Shown here: positions 16,915-25,813 of the stretch, one piece after another
Position numbering within the stretch: position 1 is the first letter of the stretch
Layout: every line of letters starts with the position of its first letter
NCBI GenBank assembly: GCA_903851035.1
Contig: CAINND010000115.1
Coordinates: forward strand, 1 to 64,000
DNA from: an uncultured Acidobacteriota bacterium
GTDB lineage: Bacteria > Acidobacteriota > Terriglobia > Terriglobales > Acidobacteriaceae
Direction: 5' to 3'
Length of the DNA: 64,000 nt
Program-made: the position numbers and the translations under genes
The notes under the pieces: model-generated
What the model saw: only the letters and a program-made list of their open reading frames with translations
Database searches by the model: none
What the model was told of the DNA's origin: nothing

Positions 16915-18273
16915 ATGAAGGAGCATGCAGCATTCATCAGGAAGTTTATTTCCGGAACATTGTTTGTATTATTTTTTGGCGCAATGATGCTGCATGCGCA
17001 AAGAAGACCCGTGGAACCCGTCACGCCCATGTCAAACACCAATACGGCGAATGCTTCCACCCACATGAACAGCAATCCTTCCGCGCAAACAGTTTATGTG
17101 CCGCAACTCAAGGGCGCGACGGTGCACCAATTAAAGGATGGCCATTACATTCAGAAGCGTGCCGATGGCGGGATTCGAGAATTGCATGACGCAAAGCATG
17201 GGATGGACATTCATCATGGCCTGGCTGGCGGGATGCGGGTGACCGTGGAGCGCAAGGATCACACTCGCCTGGTGGCCGAGCAGGGCCGCCCAGGATATGT
17301 GGAGCGGCCATATACCTATCTTGGACGCGATTTTGCGCGCCGCAATTTTTATTACCAGGGCAAGACGTACAGCAGTTATTACCGCGGCTATCGTTATAAC
17401 GGCATCCAAATGAAAGTGTACGCACCGTACAGATATTATTCGACGGCCTTTTATGGCTGGCTATTTAACGTCTGGGGTTTTGTGTTTGTCTATGACTGGG
17501 ATTGGGCAGACGAAGCTTGGGTTGGTTTTGACAGGGGCTATTTTATTCCATCCCCCAATTACTCCAGTGCGTCACTTTGGCTCACCGACTATTTGCTCTC
17601 CAGCGAACTGGCAGTAGCGTACGAGATGCGCAGAGTGAACGGCACACTGCCAACGGTTGCGGCGGCGGCCACTACTGCGCCAGCGATAACCGCGGAGGTA
17701 AAGCAGAAGATTGCCAATGAGATTAAAGCGCAGATTCAACTTGAGAACTATGAAAGCAAAACAATTGCCCAGGATAAGGACTTAGATGCAGGCCCGAGCA
17801 GCATTGCACACGCGTACGGCGACGGCCGCACCCATGTGTTCGTTGTGGGGTATCCGCTGGATGTGGTGGACACCAGCGGAACAGAGTGCGCCCTGACCGA
17901 AGGTGACGTAGTACAACTGAGTAGCCCACCAAATTTCAATACGGCTTCGGCTTTGGTTGCCGTGCTCGCCAGCAACGGCGGGAAGGACTGCGCGAAGAAT
18001 AGCACTGTCATCATGGGGTTGGTGGATATACAGGAATTGCAAAACCGCATGCGCCAGACCATCGATCTGGGCATTGCTGAATTGCGCGAAAAGCAGGGCA
18101 AGAAAGGCTTGCCCGTCATACCAGCCGAGGCCCTGGGCACGGAAGTGAAAGCAAGATATACGGAATTTGCGCCGCCTGCGGCCCCGAACGACCAGGCTGA
18201 CATTACTCAGCAACTGCTGCAAGAGGCGAGTAAGGCAGAAGTAGAAATGCTTGCCAGTGGGAGCGGTAAGTAA
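16915..18273 (+). CDS. Secreted protein of unknown function
   Basis: The 452-residue product has a signal peptide (hydrophobic stretch ISGTLFVLFFGAMMLHAQ) and no membrane anchor afterwards. A Tyr/Arg-rich middle part (YQGKTYSSYYRGYRYNG) is followed by aromatic segments with many Trp and Tyr. The C-terminal third has a GDVVQLSSPP motif, two cysteines and a QELQNRMRQTIDLG helix. I do not recognise a described family. The ATG at 16915 is chosen for AGGAG upstream and the clean signal; in-frame upstream codons look non-coding. Base composition is visibly lower in GC than the neighbours, and hairpin repeats lie on both sides, which suggests transfer. Confidence 0.7.
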   Translation: MKEHAAFIRKFISGTLFVLFFGAMMLHAQRRPVEPVTPMSNTNTANASTHMNSNPSAQTVYVPQLKGATVHQLKDGHYIQKRADGGIRELHDAKHGMDIHHGLAGGMRVTVERKDHTRLVAEQGRPGYVERPYTYLGRDFARRNFYYQGKTYSSYYRGYRYNGIQMKVYAPYRYYSTAFYGWLFNVWGFVFVYDWDWADEAWVGFDRGYFIPSPNYSSASLWLTDYLLSSELAVAYEMRRVNGTLPTVAAAATTAPAITAEVKQKIANEIKAQIQLENYESKTIAQDKDLDAGPSSIAHAYGDGRTHVFVVGYPLDVVDTSGTECALTEGDVVQLSSPPNFNTASALVAVLASNGGKDCAKNSTVIMGLVDIQELQNRMRQTIDLGIAELREKQGKKGLPVIPAEALGTEVKARYTEFAPPAAPNDQADITQQLLQEASKAEVEMLASGSGK

Positions 18274-18286
18274 ACTAACTAACTTT

Positions 18287-18334
18287 GGTGGGCGCCCCAT
18301 TCAAGCCTTCTGTCGGCTTGAGTGGGGTACCCGG
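18287..18334. repeat. Type A hairpin repeat between convergent genes
   Basis: GGCGCCCCATTCAAGCC...GGCTTGAGTGGGGTACCCGG. The long stem could also act as a bidirectional transcription barrier between the two convergent genes. Confidence 0.75.
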
Positions 18335-18338
18335 CAAA

Positions 18339-19010
18339 TCAGGATTGTTTGTCAATCTCCACATTCAGATCCAGCGTGACATCTTTCCCCACGATTGCGC
18401 TGCCGCCTTCAAAGCTCTCATTCCATCTCATGCCATAATCCAGACGATTGACCGTCCCGCTTACCCGGAAGCCGGCCTTTTCAATACCCAGTTTCTGGTC
18501 GCGAATCCGGCCGCCGTAATGGACATCAAGGGAAACTGGCCGCGTCACGTCGCGAATCGTCAATATGCCTTTCAACTTGTTGCGCCCATCTTCTTTGACC
18601 AGCGTTCCAGTGAATCTCATCTCTGGAAACTGCCTGGAGCCGAAGAAACTATCCGTTTGCAGATGACCATCCCGTTCCTTGTTATCAGTAAACACAGTGG
18701 CGGTTTTCGCAGTGAACTCCACCGTGCCGCCAGTAAAGTCATCTCCCGGGCAAGCGCAGGTCACCCGCGCATCGAAATCACGAAAGTATCCCGTCACCTG
18801 GGTGATGGTGAAGTGCGTGACGCTAAAGCCGATGCGTGAGTGGATCTTGTCGATGGTCCAGTGAGAAAGTGGCGCTTGTGGTGCCTGGGCGTGAAGCACT
18901 CCGCCGGAGAACCCGGAAAAAGACAGCAGGAGAATCGGCAACAGGCGGGCAATTCGACACATCTTTCGAAGTGGAAGGGACAGAAGTGGAAGGAACATTT
19001 TTTCGAGCAC
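18339..19010 (-). CDS. YceI-family periplasmic protein
   Basis: This 223-residue exported protein has a signal peptide ending LHAQA near residue 43, then a YceI lipocalin-like beta-barrel that in family members binds polyisoprenoid lipids. Typical segments are WTIDKIHSRIGFSVTHF, the FRDFDARV strand, LKGILTIRDVTRPVSLDV and VNRLDYGMRWN. The GTG at 19010 is preferred because GGAGG lies five bases upstream; ATGs at 18998 and 18962 also keep the signal. A lipid carrier fits an isoprenoid-rich neighbourhood, but a direct link to hopanoids is speculation. Confidence 0.88.
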   Translation of the reverse strand: MLEKMFLPLLSLPLRKMCRIARLLPILLLSFSGFSGGVLHAQAPQAPLSHWTIDKIHSRIGFSVTHFTITQVTGYFRDFDARVTCACPGDDFTGGTVEFTAKTATVFTDNKERDGHLQTDSFFGSRQFPEMRFTGTLVKEDGRNKLKGILTIRDVTRPVSLDVHYGGRIRDQKLGIEKAGFRVSGTVNRLDYGMRWNESFEGGSAIVGKDVTLDLNVEIDKQS

Positions 19011-19102
19011 ATCAGCCTCCGTTTTGTTGTTGGATAATTATTCCTTCCGCCATGTACCAGGCAGGCTGGCGTCCATATCTCAGCAACAAGCTATAACCCA
19101 GC

Positions 19103-19147
19103 GGGTTCCCCATCCTAACCCGTAGTTGGTTAGGGCGGCGTAGTTGA
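19103..19147. repeat. Hairpin repeat with CCTAACC stem (type D)
   Basis: GGGTTCCCCATCCTAACC, seven-base loop, GGTTAGG, ending GTAGTTGAC. It has the same kind of outer ends as types A and B with another inner stem. Confidence 0.6.
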
Positions 19148-19274
19148 CCTTGCTCTTATTTCATAGTGGTCAACCTGAGAGCAGTCCCCATCTTGTCAAT
19201 CCCAAAATTATATAGGGGAGGGGGTATGCCACCCGCCTTACAATGGCCGTGGACTCTGACACGGGAGAAGACAT

Positions 19275-20279
19275 ATGACTGGCTTCCATCGGATGAAGTT
19301 TGTGGCAACGCTTGCGATTGTGCTGATGGCGGGGATGTGCGGCGCGGCCACGGCCCAGCAGGTGACGGCTCCGGCGGCAAGGTACCGCGTGGAGTTCTTC
19401 GCGATACAGGTGGAAAACCAGGCGCTGCGGATGGCCTACCGCGATGTGCGTCCCGTGGGCGAGGCCAATGGGAAAACCGTGATGCTGCTGCATGGGAAAA
19501 ACTTTTCCGGCTTCTACTGGGAGCCGACGATTGAGTTCCTGTCGCAGAAGGGCTACCGGGTGATTGCTCCCGACCAACTGGGCTTTGGGAAATCGTCGCG
19601 TCCGGACATTCACTACAGCTTCCACCAGATGGCGCAGAACACGCGGGCGCTGCTCGATCACCTGGGAGTGCAGAAGGTGTACGTGATTGCGCACTCCATG
19701 GGCGGAATGCTGGGCGTGCGCTTTACCCTGCTGTATCCGGAGGTGGTGGAGCGGCTGGTGCTGGAGAATCCGATTGGGCTGGAAGATTATCGCAAGCTGG
19801 TGCCCTACACTCCGCTGGAGCAGCAGTATGCAACGGAGCTGGCGCAGAGCTATGAGAAGATGCTGGCCTACCAGAAGAACTACTATCCGGGAGCTTGGCG
19901 TCCGGAGTATGCGGTGTACGCGCAGGATCAGGCGAGCGTGGTGGGAACGGCCGGGTATCCGAAAGACGCGTGGGCCGCGGCGCTGACCTATGAGATGACA
20001 TACGAGCAGCCGGTGGTGTACGAACTCGGCGAGATCAGCCGTCCGACGATGCTGATTATTGGGCAGGACGACCGCACGGTCGTTGGCAAGAACCGGCTGC
20101 CGGCCCGGCTGCTAACCGTGGCGGGACAGTATCCTGAGCTGGGGCGCAAGGCGAAGGCGGCGATACCGGGGGCGGCGCTGGTGGAGGTTCTGGGCTGCGG
20201 GCACATTCCGCACATCCAGAAGCCGGAGGAGTTTCGCCGGGCGGTGGTGGGGTTCTTCGTGGATGGGGACGGGCGGTGA
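19275..20279 (+). CDS. Secreted alpha/beta hydrolase
   Basis: The 334-residue protein has a signal peptide (cleavage near ATAQQ, residue 28) and an alpha/beta-hydrolase fold. The nucleophile elbow is AHSMGG near residue 140. LLHGKNFSG forms the oxyanion region, DQLGFGKSS is typical, the acid is probably in IIGQDDRTV, and the catalytic His is in GCGHIPHIQKPEEF. Esterase, lipase or epoxide-hydrolase activity cannot be told apart. The ATG at 19275 has GGGAGAAG upstream. It stands alone; a composite repeat follows the stop. Confidence 0.85.
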   Translation: MTGFHRMKFVATLAIVLMAGMCGAATAQQVTAPAARYRVEFFAIQVENQALRMAYRDVRPVGEANGKTVMLLHGKNFSGFYWEPTIEFLSQKGYRVIAPDQLGFGKSSRPDIHYSFHQMAQNTRALLDHLGVQKVYVIAHSMGGMLGVRFTLLYPEVVERLVLENPIGLEDYRKLVPYTPLEQQYATELAQSYEKMLAYQKNYYPGAWRPEYAVYAQDQASVVGTAGYPKDAWAAALTYEMTYEQPVVYELGEISRPTMLIIGQDDRTVVGKNRLPARLLTVAGQYPELGRKAKAAIPGAALVEVLGCGHIPHIQKPEEFRRAVVGFFVDGDGR

Positions 20280-20308
20280 GGATTACTGCTTTGCAGAAGA
20301 GCTAAGTC

Positions 20309-20459
20309 AACTACCCCACCCTCCGCCAAAGGAAGGCGGAAGGGTAGGGCACCCGGCACCCGGCGGAAAGTGACCTTGAGCCACATCTGCATCGCTGAAT
20401 AGATAGGGGTCCTTCGACTTCGCAGTCGCTGACGCGCCTGCTTCGCTCAGGATGACACC
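20309..20459. repeat. Composite repeat: type B + leader + type C
   Basis: The type B hairpin is at 20309-20355. The leader with GTGACCTTGAGCC follows. The type C element is at 20405-20459; its stem is slightly decayed (CAGTCGCTGACGCGCCTG). Confidence 0.8.
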
Positions 20460-20483
20460 CTGACTTTACTTAGTTCAATTTAC

Positions 20484-22226
20484 TTAGGCGTTTGTCTTCA
20501 GCAGCTGGTCGGCGTTTTTGAGGCTGGCTTCGGTGACCTTGGCGCCGCTTAGCATGCGGGCGATCTCCTCGCGGCGCTGGGTGGCGTCGAGTGGGCGGAC
20601 GGTGGTGCGGGTGCGGCCTCCGGATTCGTGCTTCTCGATGAGGAAGTGGTGGTCGGCGAAGCTGGCGATTTGCGGCAGGTGCGTGATGCAGAGAACCTGT
20701 TTGCCGCGCGAGAGAGCCTTGAGCTTTTTACCCACCGCGTCTGCGGCACGGCCACCGATGCCGGCATCAATTTCATCGAAGACGAGAGAGCGTTCGGAGT
20801 CCGGCGCTGCAGCGAACAAGTTGGCGGATGCGTTGGGCGATGCGCTGCCTGCTCCGGCGGAGGTGGACTTGGCGGGGGCGCGGCCGGCCTCGATGCTGGC
20901 CTTGAGGGCCAACATGACGCGGCTGAGTTCTCCGCCGCTGGCGATGTTTTCGATGGGCCCCATGGGCTCGCCGGGATTGGTGGCGATGAGGTAGGCGACG
21001 TGATCGAAGCCGGTGGAGGTCCAGTTGGATTCGTCGTCGGAGCCTGAGACCTCGATGTGGAAGCGGGCCTTCATGGCGAGATCGTTAATCTCCGCCTCGA
21101 CGGTTTTTTCCAGGCGGTGGGCTAGCTCGTAACGGCGCTTGCTGAGCGCGCGGGCGGAGGCGAGATATTTCTCCGCGGCCTTGGCGAGATCCTTGCGAAG
21201 AGCGGCCAGGACTTCGTTCTTGTTCTCCACGTCGTTGAGCTTGGCGGCGACCTCCTGCTGATAGGCGAGGACGGCGTCGAGCGAGTGTCCGTACTTGCGG
21301 CGCAGCTTGTCGAGGGCGGCGAGGCGGTCTTCGACCTCGGCGAGGCGCTCGGGGCTGGCGTCCATGGAGGCGGCGAAGTCGCGCAAGGTGACGGCCAAAT
21401 CCTCGGCGGTGAGGCGCGCACTTTCGAGCTGCTGGAGCGGCTCCTGGTAGGCGGGGTCGAAGCGGGCAAGCTCCTCGATGTGGCGGGCGGCGGCCTTGAG
21501 GCGCGAGTTGGCCGAGTCCTCGATGTCATAAAGCTGCTCGAAGGCACCCATGGCGGCGGCGTAGACGCGCTCACTGTTGGCGAGGACACGCTTTTCAGCC
21601 TCCAGCTTTTGGTCTTCGCCTTCGACGGGCGCGACGTCGCTGATCTCCTTGAGCTGGAACTTCCAGAGGTCCACGAGGCGGAGCTTTTCCTGCTCACCTT
21701 TTTCCAGATCGGCGATGCGCAGGATGATCTGGTGCCAGGTAGAGTAGGCCTCGGCTACGGGCAGGTGGTCAATTCCGGCGGCGAGATCGAGGAGGGCCAG
21801 GCGCTCAGTGGCGTCAAAGACAAGCACCGACTGATTTTGCGCGTGGACGACGGCCAGCCGCGGCGCGAGAGCCTTGAGCACAGCTACGGTGGCGGGCTGG
21901 TTGTTGACGAAGACGCGACCCTTGCCGTTGGCGGAGATGTCGCGGCGGAGAATGATCTCCCCGGCGGAGGGGTCGAGGCCGTTGGCTTCGAGAATGGCGG
22001 AGATGGCGGGGTCGGTGGCCTCGTAAACGGCGCTGACGGTGGCCTTGTCGGCTCCGTGGCGGATGATGTCGGACTGTGCGCGCTCGCCGAGGAGGAGGGC
22101 TAGAGCGTCAATGAGGATGGACTTGCCGGCACCGGTTTCGCCGGTGAGCAGGTTGAGTCCGGCGCCGAATTCGACGACCACATTGTCTATGACGGCGTAG
22201 TTTTCAACGCGCAGTTCGCGGAGCAC
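20484..22226 (-). CDS. recN: DNA repair protein RecN
   Basis: This 580-residue SMC-like ATPase acts early in double-strand-break repair. The N-terminal Walker A TGETGAGKS is at about residues 29-37 after ELRVENYAVID. A long central coiled-coil region with many Glu, Leu and Arg follows. The ABC signature is SGGELSRVMLALK, and the Walker B-type segment LVFDEIDAGIGG lies near residue 480, then CITHLPQIA. The GTG at 22226 begins the canonical LRELRVENYAV. Length is normal. Repeats lie on both sides. Confidence 0.96.
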   Translation of the reverse strand: MLRELRVENYAVIDNVVVEFGAGLNLLTGETGAGKSILIDALALLLGERAQSDIIRHGADKATVSAVYEATDPAISAILEANGLDPSAGEIILRRDISANGKGRVFVNNQPATVAVLKALAPRLAVVHAQNQSVLVFDATERLALLDLAAGIDHLPVAEAYSTWHQIILRIADLEKGEQEKLRLVDLWKFQLKEISDVAPVEGEDQKLEAEKRVLANSERVYAAAMGAFEQLYDIEDSANSRLKAAARHIEELARFDPAYQEPLQQLESARLTAEDLAVTLRDFAASMDASPERLAEVEDRLAALDKLRRKYGHSLDAVLAYQQEVAAKLNDVENKNEVLAALRKDLAKAAEKYLASARALSKRRYELAHRLEKTVEAEINDLAMKARFHIEVSGSDDESNWTSTGFDHVAYLIATNPGEPMGPIENIASGGELSRVMLALKASIEAGRAPAKSTSAGAGSASPNASANLFAAAPDSERSLVFDEIDAGIGGRAADAVGKKLKALSRGKQVLCITHLPQIASFADHHFLIEKHESGGRTRTTVRPLDATQRREEIARMLSGAKVTEASLKNADQLLKTNA

Positions 22227-22305
22227 TCGTCACCCGGAAAGAAAGGATTTCCCGCTGAGAATAGCATGGCCGGGGGGTGGGTGGTAATGGTTCGTTTCCG
22301 TGGCG

Positions 22306-22706
22306 ATAGGGGTCCTTCGACTTCGGAGGCGCAAGGGCGCCTCCTGCGCTCAGGATGACACGGTAAGAAAAAGAGCAAAGGCGAAATCAACTACCCCACC
22401 CTCCGCCAACAGCGGGCGGAAGGATGGGGCACCCAGCTTTCGGTTGGTGACCTGGGACGGCGCCGGATGTATCAGCGGTGCTGGGTTCCTTCACTGCGCT
22501 CAGGATGACACTTGAAACCAAAATCAACTACCACACCCTCCGCCAACTGCGGGCGGAAGGATGGGGCACCCAGCTTTCGGTTGGTGACCTGGGGCTGCGC
22601 CGGATGTATCAGCGGTGCTGGGGTCCTTCACTGCGCTCAGGATGACACCTGAAACCAAAATCAAAAGCCCCACTCAAGCCAAAAGAAGGCTTGAATGGGG
22701 CACCCG
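22306..22706. repeat. Tandem array of hairpin repeats (C-B-L-C-B-L-C-A)
   Basis: The order is type C 22306-22361, B 22389-22434, leader and C 22441-22512, B 22525-22571, leader and C 22578-22649, A 22667-22706. The two B-leader-C units are nearly identical and offset by 136 bases, a recent tandem duplication. In these two units the C hairpin stem is deleted, leaving CCTTCACTGCGCTCAGGATGA. Confidence 0.85.
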
Positions 22707-22731
22707 ATCACATTCCTTTCTTACTTCCCTG

Positions 22732-24846
22732 CTACCAGACCTTGCACTGTTTGGCGCGGACCATGGGCTGGCCGGCTTTGCAACCGAAGGCCTGCTGGAA
22801 CTGTGGCAGGTCTCCGACGATGCCGTTGATGCGGTACTTGCCGGGCGAGTGCGGATTGGTCAAGGCCTGGAGGCGCGAGGCCTCCGGACGCTGATTCTCA
22901 CAGGCCCACTGGGCAAAGCCGATGAAGAAGCGCTGGTCGGGAGTGAATCCGTCGCGATTCTCCAGCGGCTGACCGGCGGTGGCATCCTTCCAGGCAAGGT
23001 AGGCGAGGAGCGTGCCGCCGAGATCGGCAACGTCTTCTCCGCTGGTGAGCTTGCTGTTGATGTGGATGTCATCGACGACGACGAATTCGGCGAACTCGTC
23101 GCGCACGCAGTTAATCTTCTCCTCGAAATTTTTGGCGTCGGCTTCGGTCCACCAATCTTTGAGATTTCCGGCGGCGTCGAACTGGCGGCCTTCGTCATCA
23201 AAGCCGTGGGTGAGTTCGTGTCCGATAGTGGAGCCGGTGTTGCCGTAGTTGGGCGCGGCGTCGAGTTTGGGATCGTAGAGCGGCGGCTGCAGAACTCCGG
23301 CCGGGAAGTTGATGTCGTTCATCTGCGGGTCGTAGTAGGCGTTGACGGTGACGGGCGACATCATCCATTCGTCGCGATTGACGGGGCGGCCAATCTTGGC
23401 GATGTGGCGTGCGGTCTCAAAGCTGGTGAGGCGCAGGACGTTTCCGGCGAAGTCGTTGCCCTTAATCGGCACGCTGGAGTAGTCGCGCCATTTGTCCGGA
23501 TAGCCGACCTTGTTGCGGATGCCGTGCAGCTTGACGAGCGCCTGCTGCTTGGTGGCGGGGCTCATCCAGTCAAGGTTGTTGATCTCGCGCTCCATGGCCT
23601 TTTCAATCAGCTCGGTCATGCGGATGGTGTCGGCCTTGGTCTGCGTGCTGAAGGTGCGGCGGACAAACTCCTGTCCCAGTGCCTCGCCGAGGTTGTGATC
23701 GGCGTACTGCACGCAACGCTTCCAGCGCGGAGCCAGCTCCTTGGTACCGCGCAGGTAGCCGCGGTAGAAGGCGAAGTTCTCATTGACGAAGGCGCTGGAG
23801 AGATACGGCGCACGTCCGCGGACGAGGTGCCAGCGCAGGTAGGTGCGCCAGGTGCCGATAGGTTCTTTTTCAATCAGCGACTGCACGCGCTTGAAGAATT
23901 CGGGCTGGTCCACATTGACCGAAGTGAAGGCCGGAAAGTTGTCAGCGGCGAAGTACTTTGTCCAGTCAAAACCGGGCGTGAGGGCCTGGAGCTGGGCGAC
24001 GGTCATCTTATGGTAGAGCTTGTACGGGTCGCGTTTTTCCACGCGCGTGAGGGTGACCTTGGCGAGTTCGGTCTCAAAGCGAAGAACGGTGGCGGCATCG
24101 GCTTCCGCCTGTGGGCGCTCCTCGCCGAGGAGGACGAACATATTGGCGATGTGCTCCACGTAGTGCTTGCGGGTGTCCACGCTCTTGGCGTCGGTCTTGA
24201 GGTAGTAGTCGCGGTCGGGCAGGCCGAGGCCGCCGGCATCCACGTTGGCGATGACCGAGGCTGCGTCACCGAAGTCCTGTCCGCTGCCGGCGGTGAAGAG
24301 CGGACCGCCGTAGTACCAGGCCTCCAAGTTACGGGCGGCCAGGTAAGGCTGGAGGTCGGCGGACTTTTTGATTTTGGCGATAGCCTTGAGCTGCGGGGCG
24401 AGTGGCGCGGCGCCGAGGGCCTCAATGCGCGGCTCATCCATGCAGCTGGCGAAAAAGTCTCCAAGCTGCTGCTGCACGGGGGTGCGCGCGGACTTTGAAT
24501 TGGCTGAACCGGGGGCCTTGGCGAGATCGTCGAGGATGCCCCAGAGGAACTGATAGTTGTCGTTGGTGAGCTTGCCGTAAACGCTCCAACTGGACTGGTC
24601 AGCAGGGATGGGATTGTTCTTCATCCACCCACCGCAGGTGAACTGGTAGAAGTCCACGCAGGGGTCGGCCGAGCGATCCATGGAAGGCAGGTCGAGGCTG
24701 GGGGTGTAAGGCAAGGCCGCAAGCGGCTTCTGCTCGACCTTGGCGGGCGCGGACTGCGCGACGGCAAAGGTGGCGCCAAGGGCGAGGATGGCGGCAAAGA
24801 CGACAAGCGTGAAGGTAATGCTAAGGACGTAGAGAATCTTCTTCAT
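22732..24846 (-). CDS. pepO: M13-family zinc metallopeptidase (PepO/neprilysin type)
   Basis: The 704-residue protein has an N-terminal hydrophobic segment (signal or anchor, ILYVLSITFTLVVFAAILALG) and an M13 peptidase fold. The zinc motif is HELTHGFDDEG (HEXXH), the third ligand is in GEDVADLGG, substrate-binding NAYYDP precedes it, and the C-terminus ends CKVW, the usual conserved CxxW. M13 enzymes cleave short peptides, here likely in the periplasm. The ATG at 24846 has GGGGGAA ten bases upstream and starts the signal peptide; longer in-frame sequence upstream looks non-coding. It is divergent from tolQ. Confidence 0.93.
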   Translation of the reverse strand: MKKILYVLSITFTLVVFAAILALGATFAVAQSAPAKVEQKPLAALPYTPSLDLPSMDRSADPCVDFYQFTCGGWMKNNPIPADQSSWSVYGKLTNDNYQFLWGILDDLAKAPGSANSKSARTPVQQQLGDFFASCMDEPRIEALGAAPLAPQLKAIAKIKKSADLQPYLAARNLEAWYYGGPLFTAGSGQDFGDAASVIANVDAGGLGLPDRDYYLKTDAKSVDTRKHYVEHIANMFVLLGEERPQAEADAATVLRFETELAKVTLTRVEKRDPYKLYHKMTVAQLQALTPGFDWTKYFAADNFPAFTSVNVDQPEFFKRVQSLIEKEPIGTWRTYLRWHLVRGRAPYLSSAFVNENFAFYRGYLRGTKELAPRWKRCVQYADHNLGEALGQEFVRRTFSTQTKADTIRMTELIEKAMEREINNLDWMSPATKQQALVKLHGIRNKVGYPDKWRDYSSVPIKGNDFAGNVLRLTSFETARHIAKIGRPVNRDEWMMSPVTVNAYYDPQMNDINFPAGVLQPPLYDPKLDAAPNYGNTGSTIGHELTHGFDDEGRQFDAAGNLKDWWTEADAKNFEEKINCVRDEFAEFVVVDDIHINSKLTSGEDVADLGGTLLAYLAWKDATAGQPLENRDGFTPDQRFFIGFAQWACENQRPEASRLQALTNPHSPGKYRINGIVGDLPQFQQAFGCKAGQPMVRAKQCKVW

Positions 24847-25046
24847 TGTTGTGTATTCCCCCATGAATGTTCCCCGTGCCCCGGGTGGGCCAGACAAAAA
24901 GCAGTGTACACCTGAGGAGGGCGACTCCACCTGCGCGAGTTGCAACGGCGATGTGGGCGCGGCGGGCGTTGGCGGGTGTGGTGCAAGTTGTATCCCGCAT
25001 TGCGGGTTGTGGTGCACCGTAGCGTACAAGGCGGGGCGGGGCTGTC

Positions 25047-25052
25047 TATAAT
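25047..25052 (+). promoter_or_regulatory. Possible -10 box for the tol-pal operon
   Basis: TATAAT lies 78 bases before the tolQ start in the 283-base divergent region. The -35 position reads GTACAA, a poor match, so the call is tentative. The rest of the region shows GC-rich sequence and no gene. Confidence 0.35.
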
Positions 25053-25129
25053 GAGTTGTATTGCGGCGTGTTTGCCGGGCATGTTGGCCCGGGCGAGGCC
25101 GCGCCAACACCGTTTACGACGGGAGAGGG

Positions 25130-25804
25130 ATGCCGATTACACATTTATTTGCGTCTGCCATTGGCGGCGAAGTGATGGAGATGGTTTCCAACACGGGCGT
25201 TGTCGCCAAGCTTGTATTGCTGATACTAGCCCTGCTCAGCCTGCTGTCGTGGGGCATCATCCTCGGCAAGTGGGGATTGTTCCGCCGGGCGCAGGTGCAG
25301 AGCGGAAGATTCATCAAGGCCTTCCGGAGGGCCGGGCGGATGCAGGAGCTGACGGCGGTGGCCGAGCAGTTCAAGCCGTCTCCACTGGTGACCGTGTTTG
25401 AAGGCGCGGTGGAAGAGCTGAAGAAGGCCGGCGGCAACCGCACGGTGACCGTGCAGCGGGCCATGCAGATTGCCAGCAGCGAGGAGCTGACGCGGCTGGA
25501 AACTCGCCTGCCATGGCTGGCGACGACCGGCTCGATCGCTCCGTTTGTGGGCCTGTTCGGCACGGTGTGGGGCATCATTGACGCCTTCCACGGGCTGGGC
25601 AGTGCAGGCGCAGCCACGCTGCGCGCCGTGGCACCGGGCATCAGCGAGGCGTTGATCACGACGGCCGCCGGATTGTTTGCCGCCGTGCCCGCCGTGGTGG
25701 CCTACAACTACTTTTTGCAGCGCATTCGGGAGTTCGCGGCGCGCATGGATGACTTCAGCCTGGAACTGCTGAACATCCTTGACCGCAACGAGGACGTACG
25801 CTAG
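25130..25804 (+). CDS. tolQ: Tol-Pal motor subunit TolQ (ExbB/MotA family)
   Basis: The 224-residue inner-membrane protein has one N-terminal helix (residues about 22-42) and two later helices around TGSIAPFVGLFGTVWGI and ITTAAGLFAAVPAVVAYNYF. The conserved TGSIAPFVGLFGTVWGII block is diagnostic. With TolR it forms the proton channel that powers TolA. The ATG at 25130 follows GGGAGAGGG; in-frame upstream residues look non-coding. It heads the six-gene operon, and tolR starts nine bases after its stop. Confidence 0.94.
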   Translation: MPITHLFASAIGGEVMEMVSNTGVVAKLVLLILALLSLLSWGIILGKWGLFRRAQVQSGRFIKAFRRAGRMQELTAVAEQFKPSPLVTVFEGAVEELKKAGGNRTVTVQRAMQIASSEELTRLETRLPWLATTGSIAPFVGLFGTVWGIIDAFHGLGSAGAATLRAVAPGISEALITTAAGLFAAVPAVVAYNYFLQRIREFAARMDDFSLELLNILDRNEDVR

Positions 25805-25813
25805 GAGGCGGCT

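Noticed and set aside
22306-22706. Regular short repeats that might suggest a CRISPR array
   Set aside because: The repeated units are unequal in length, contain internal hairpins of different types and have conserved, not unique, spacers. No cas gene is present.
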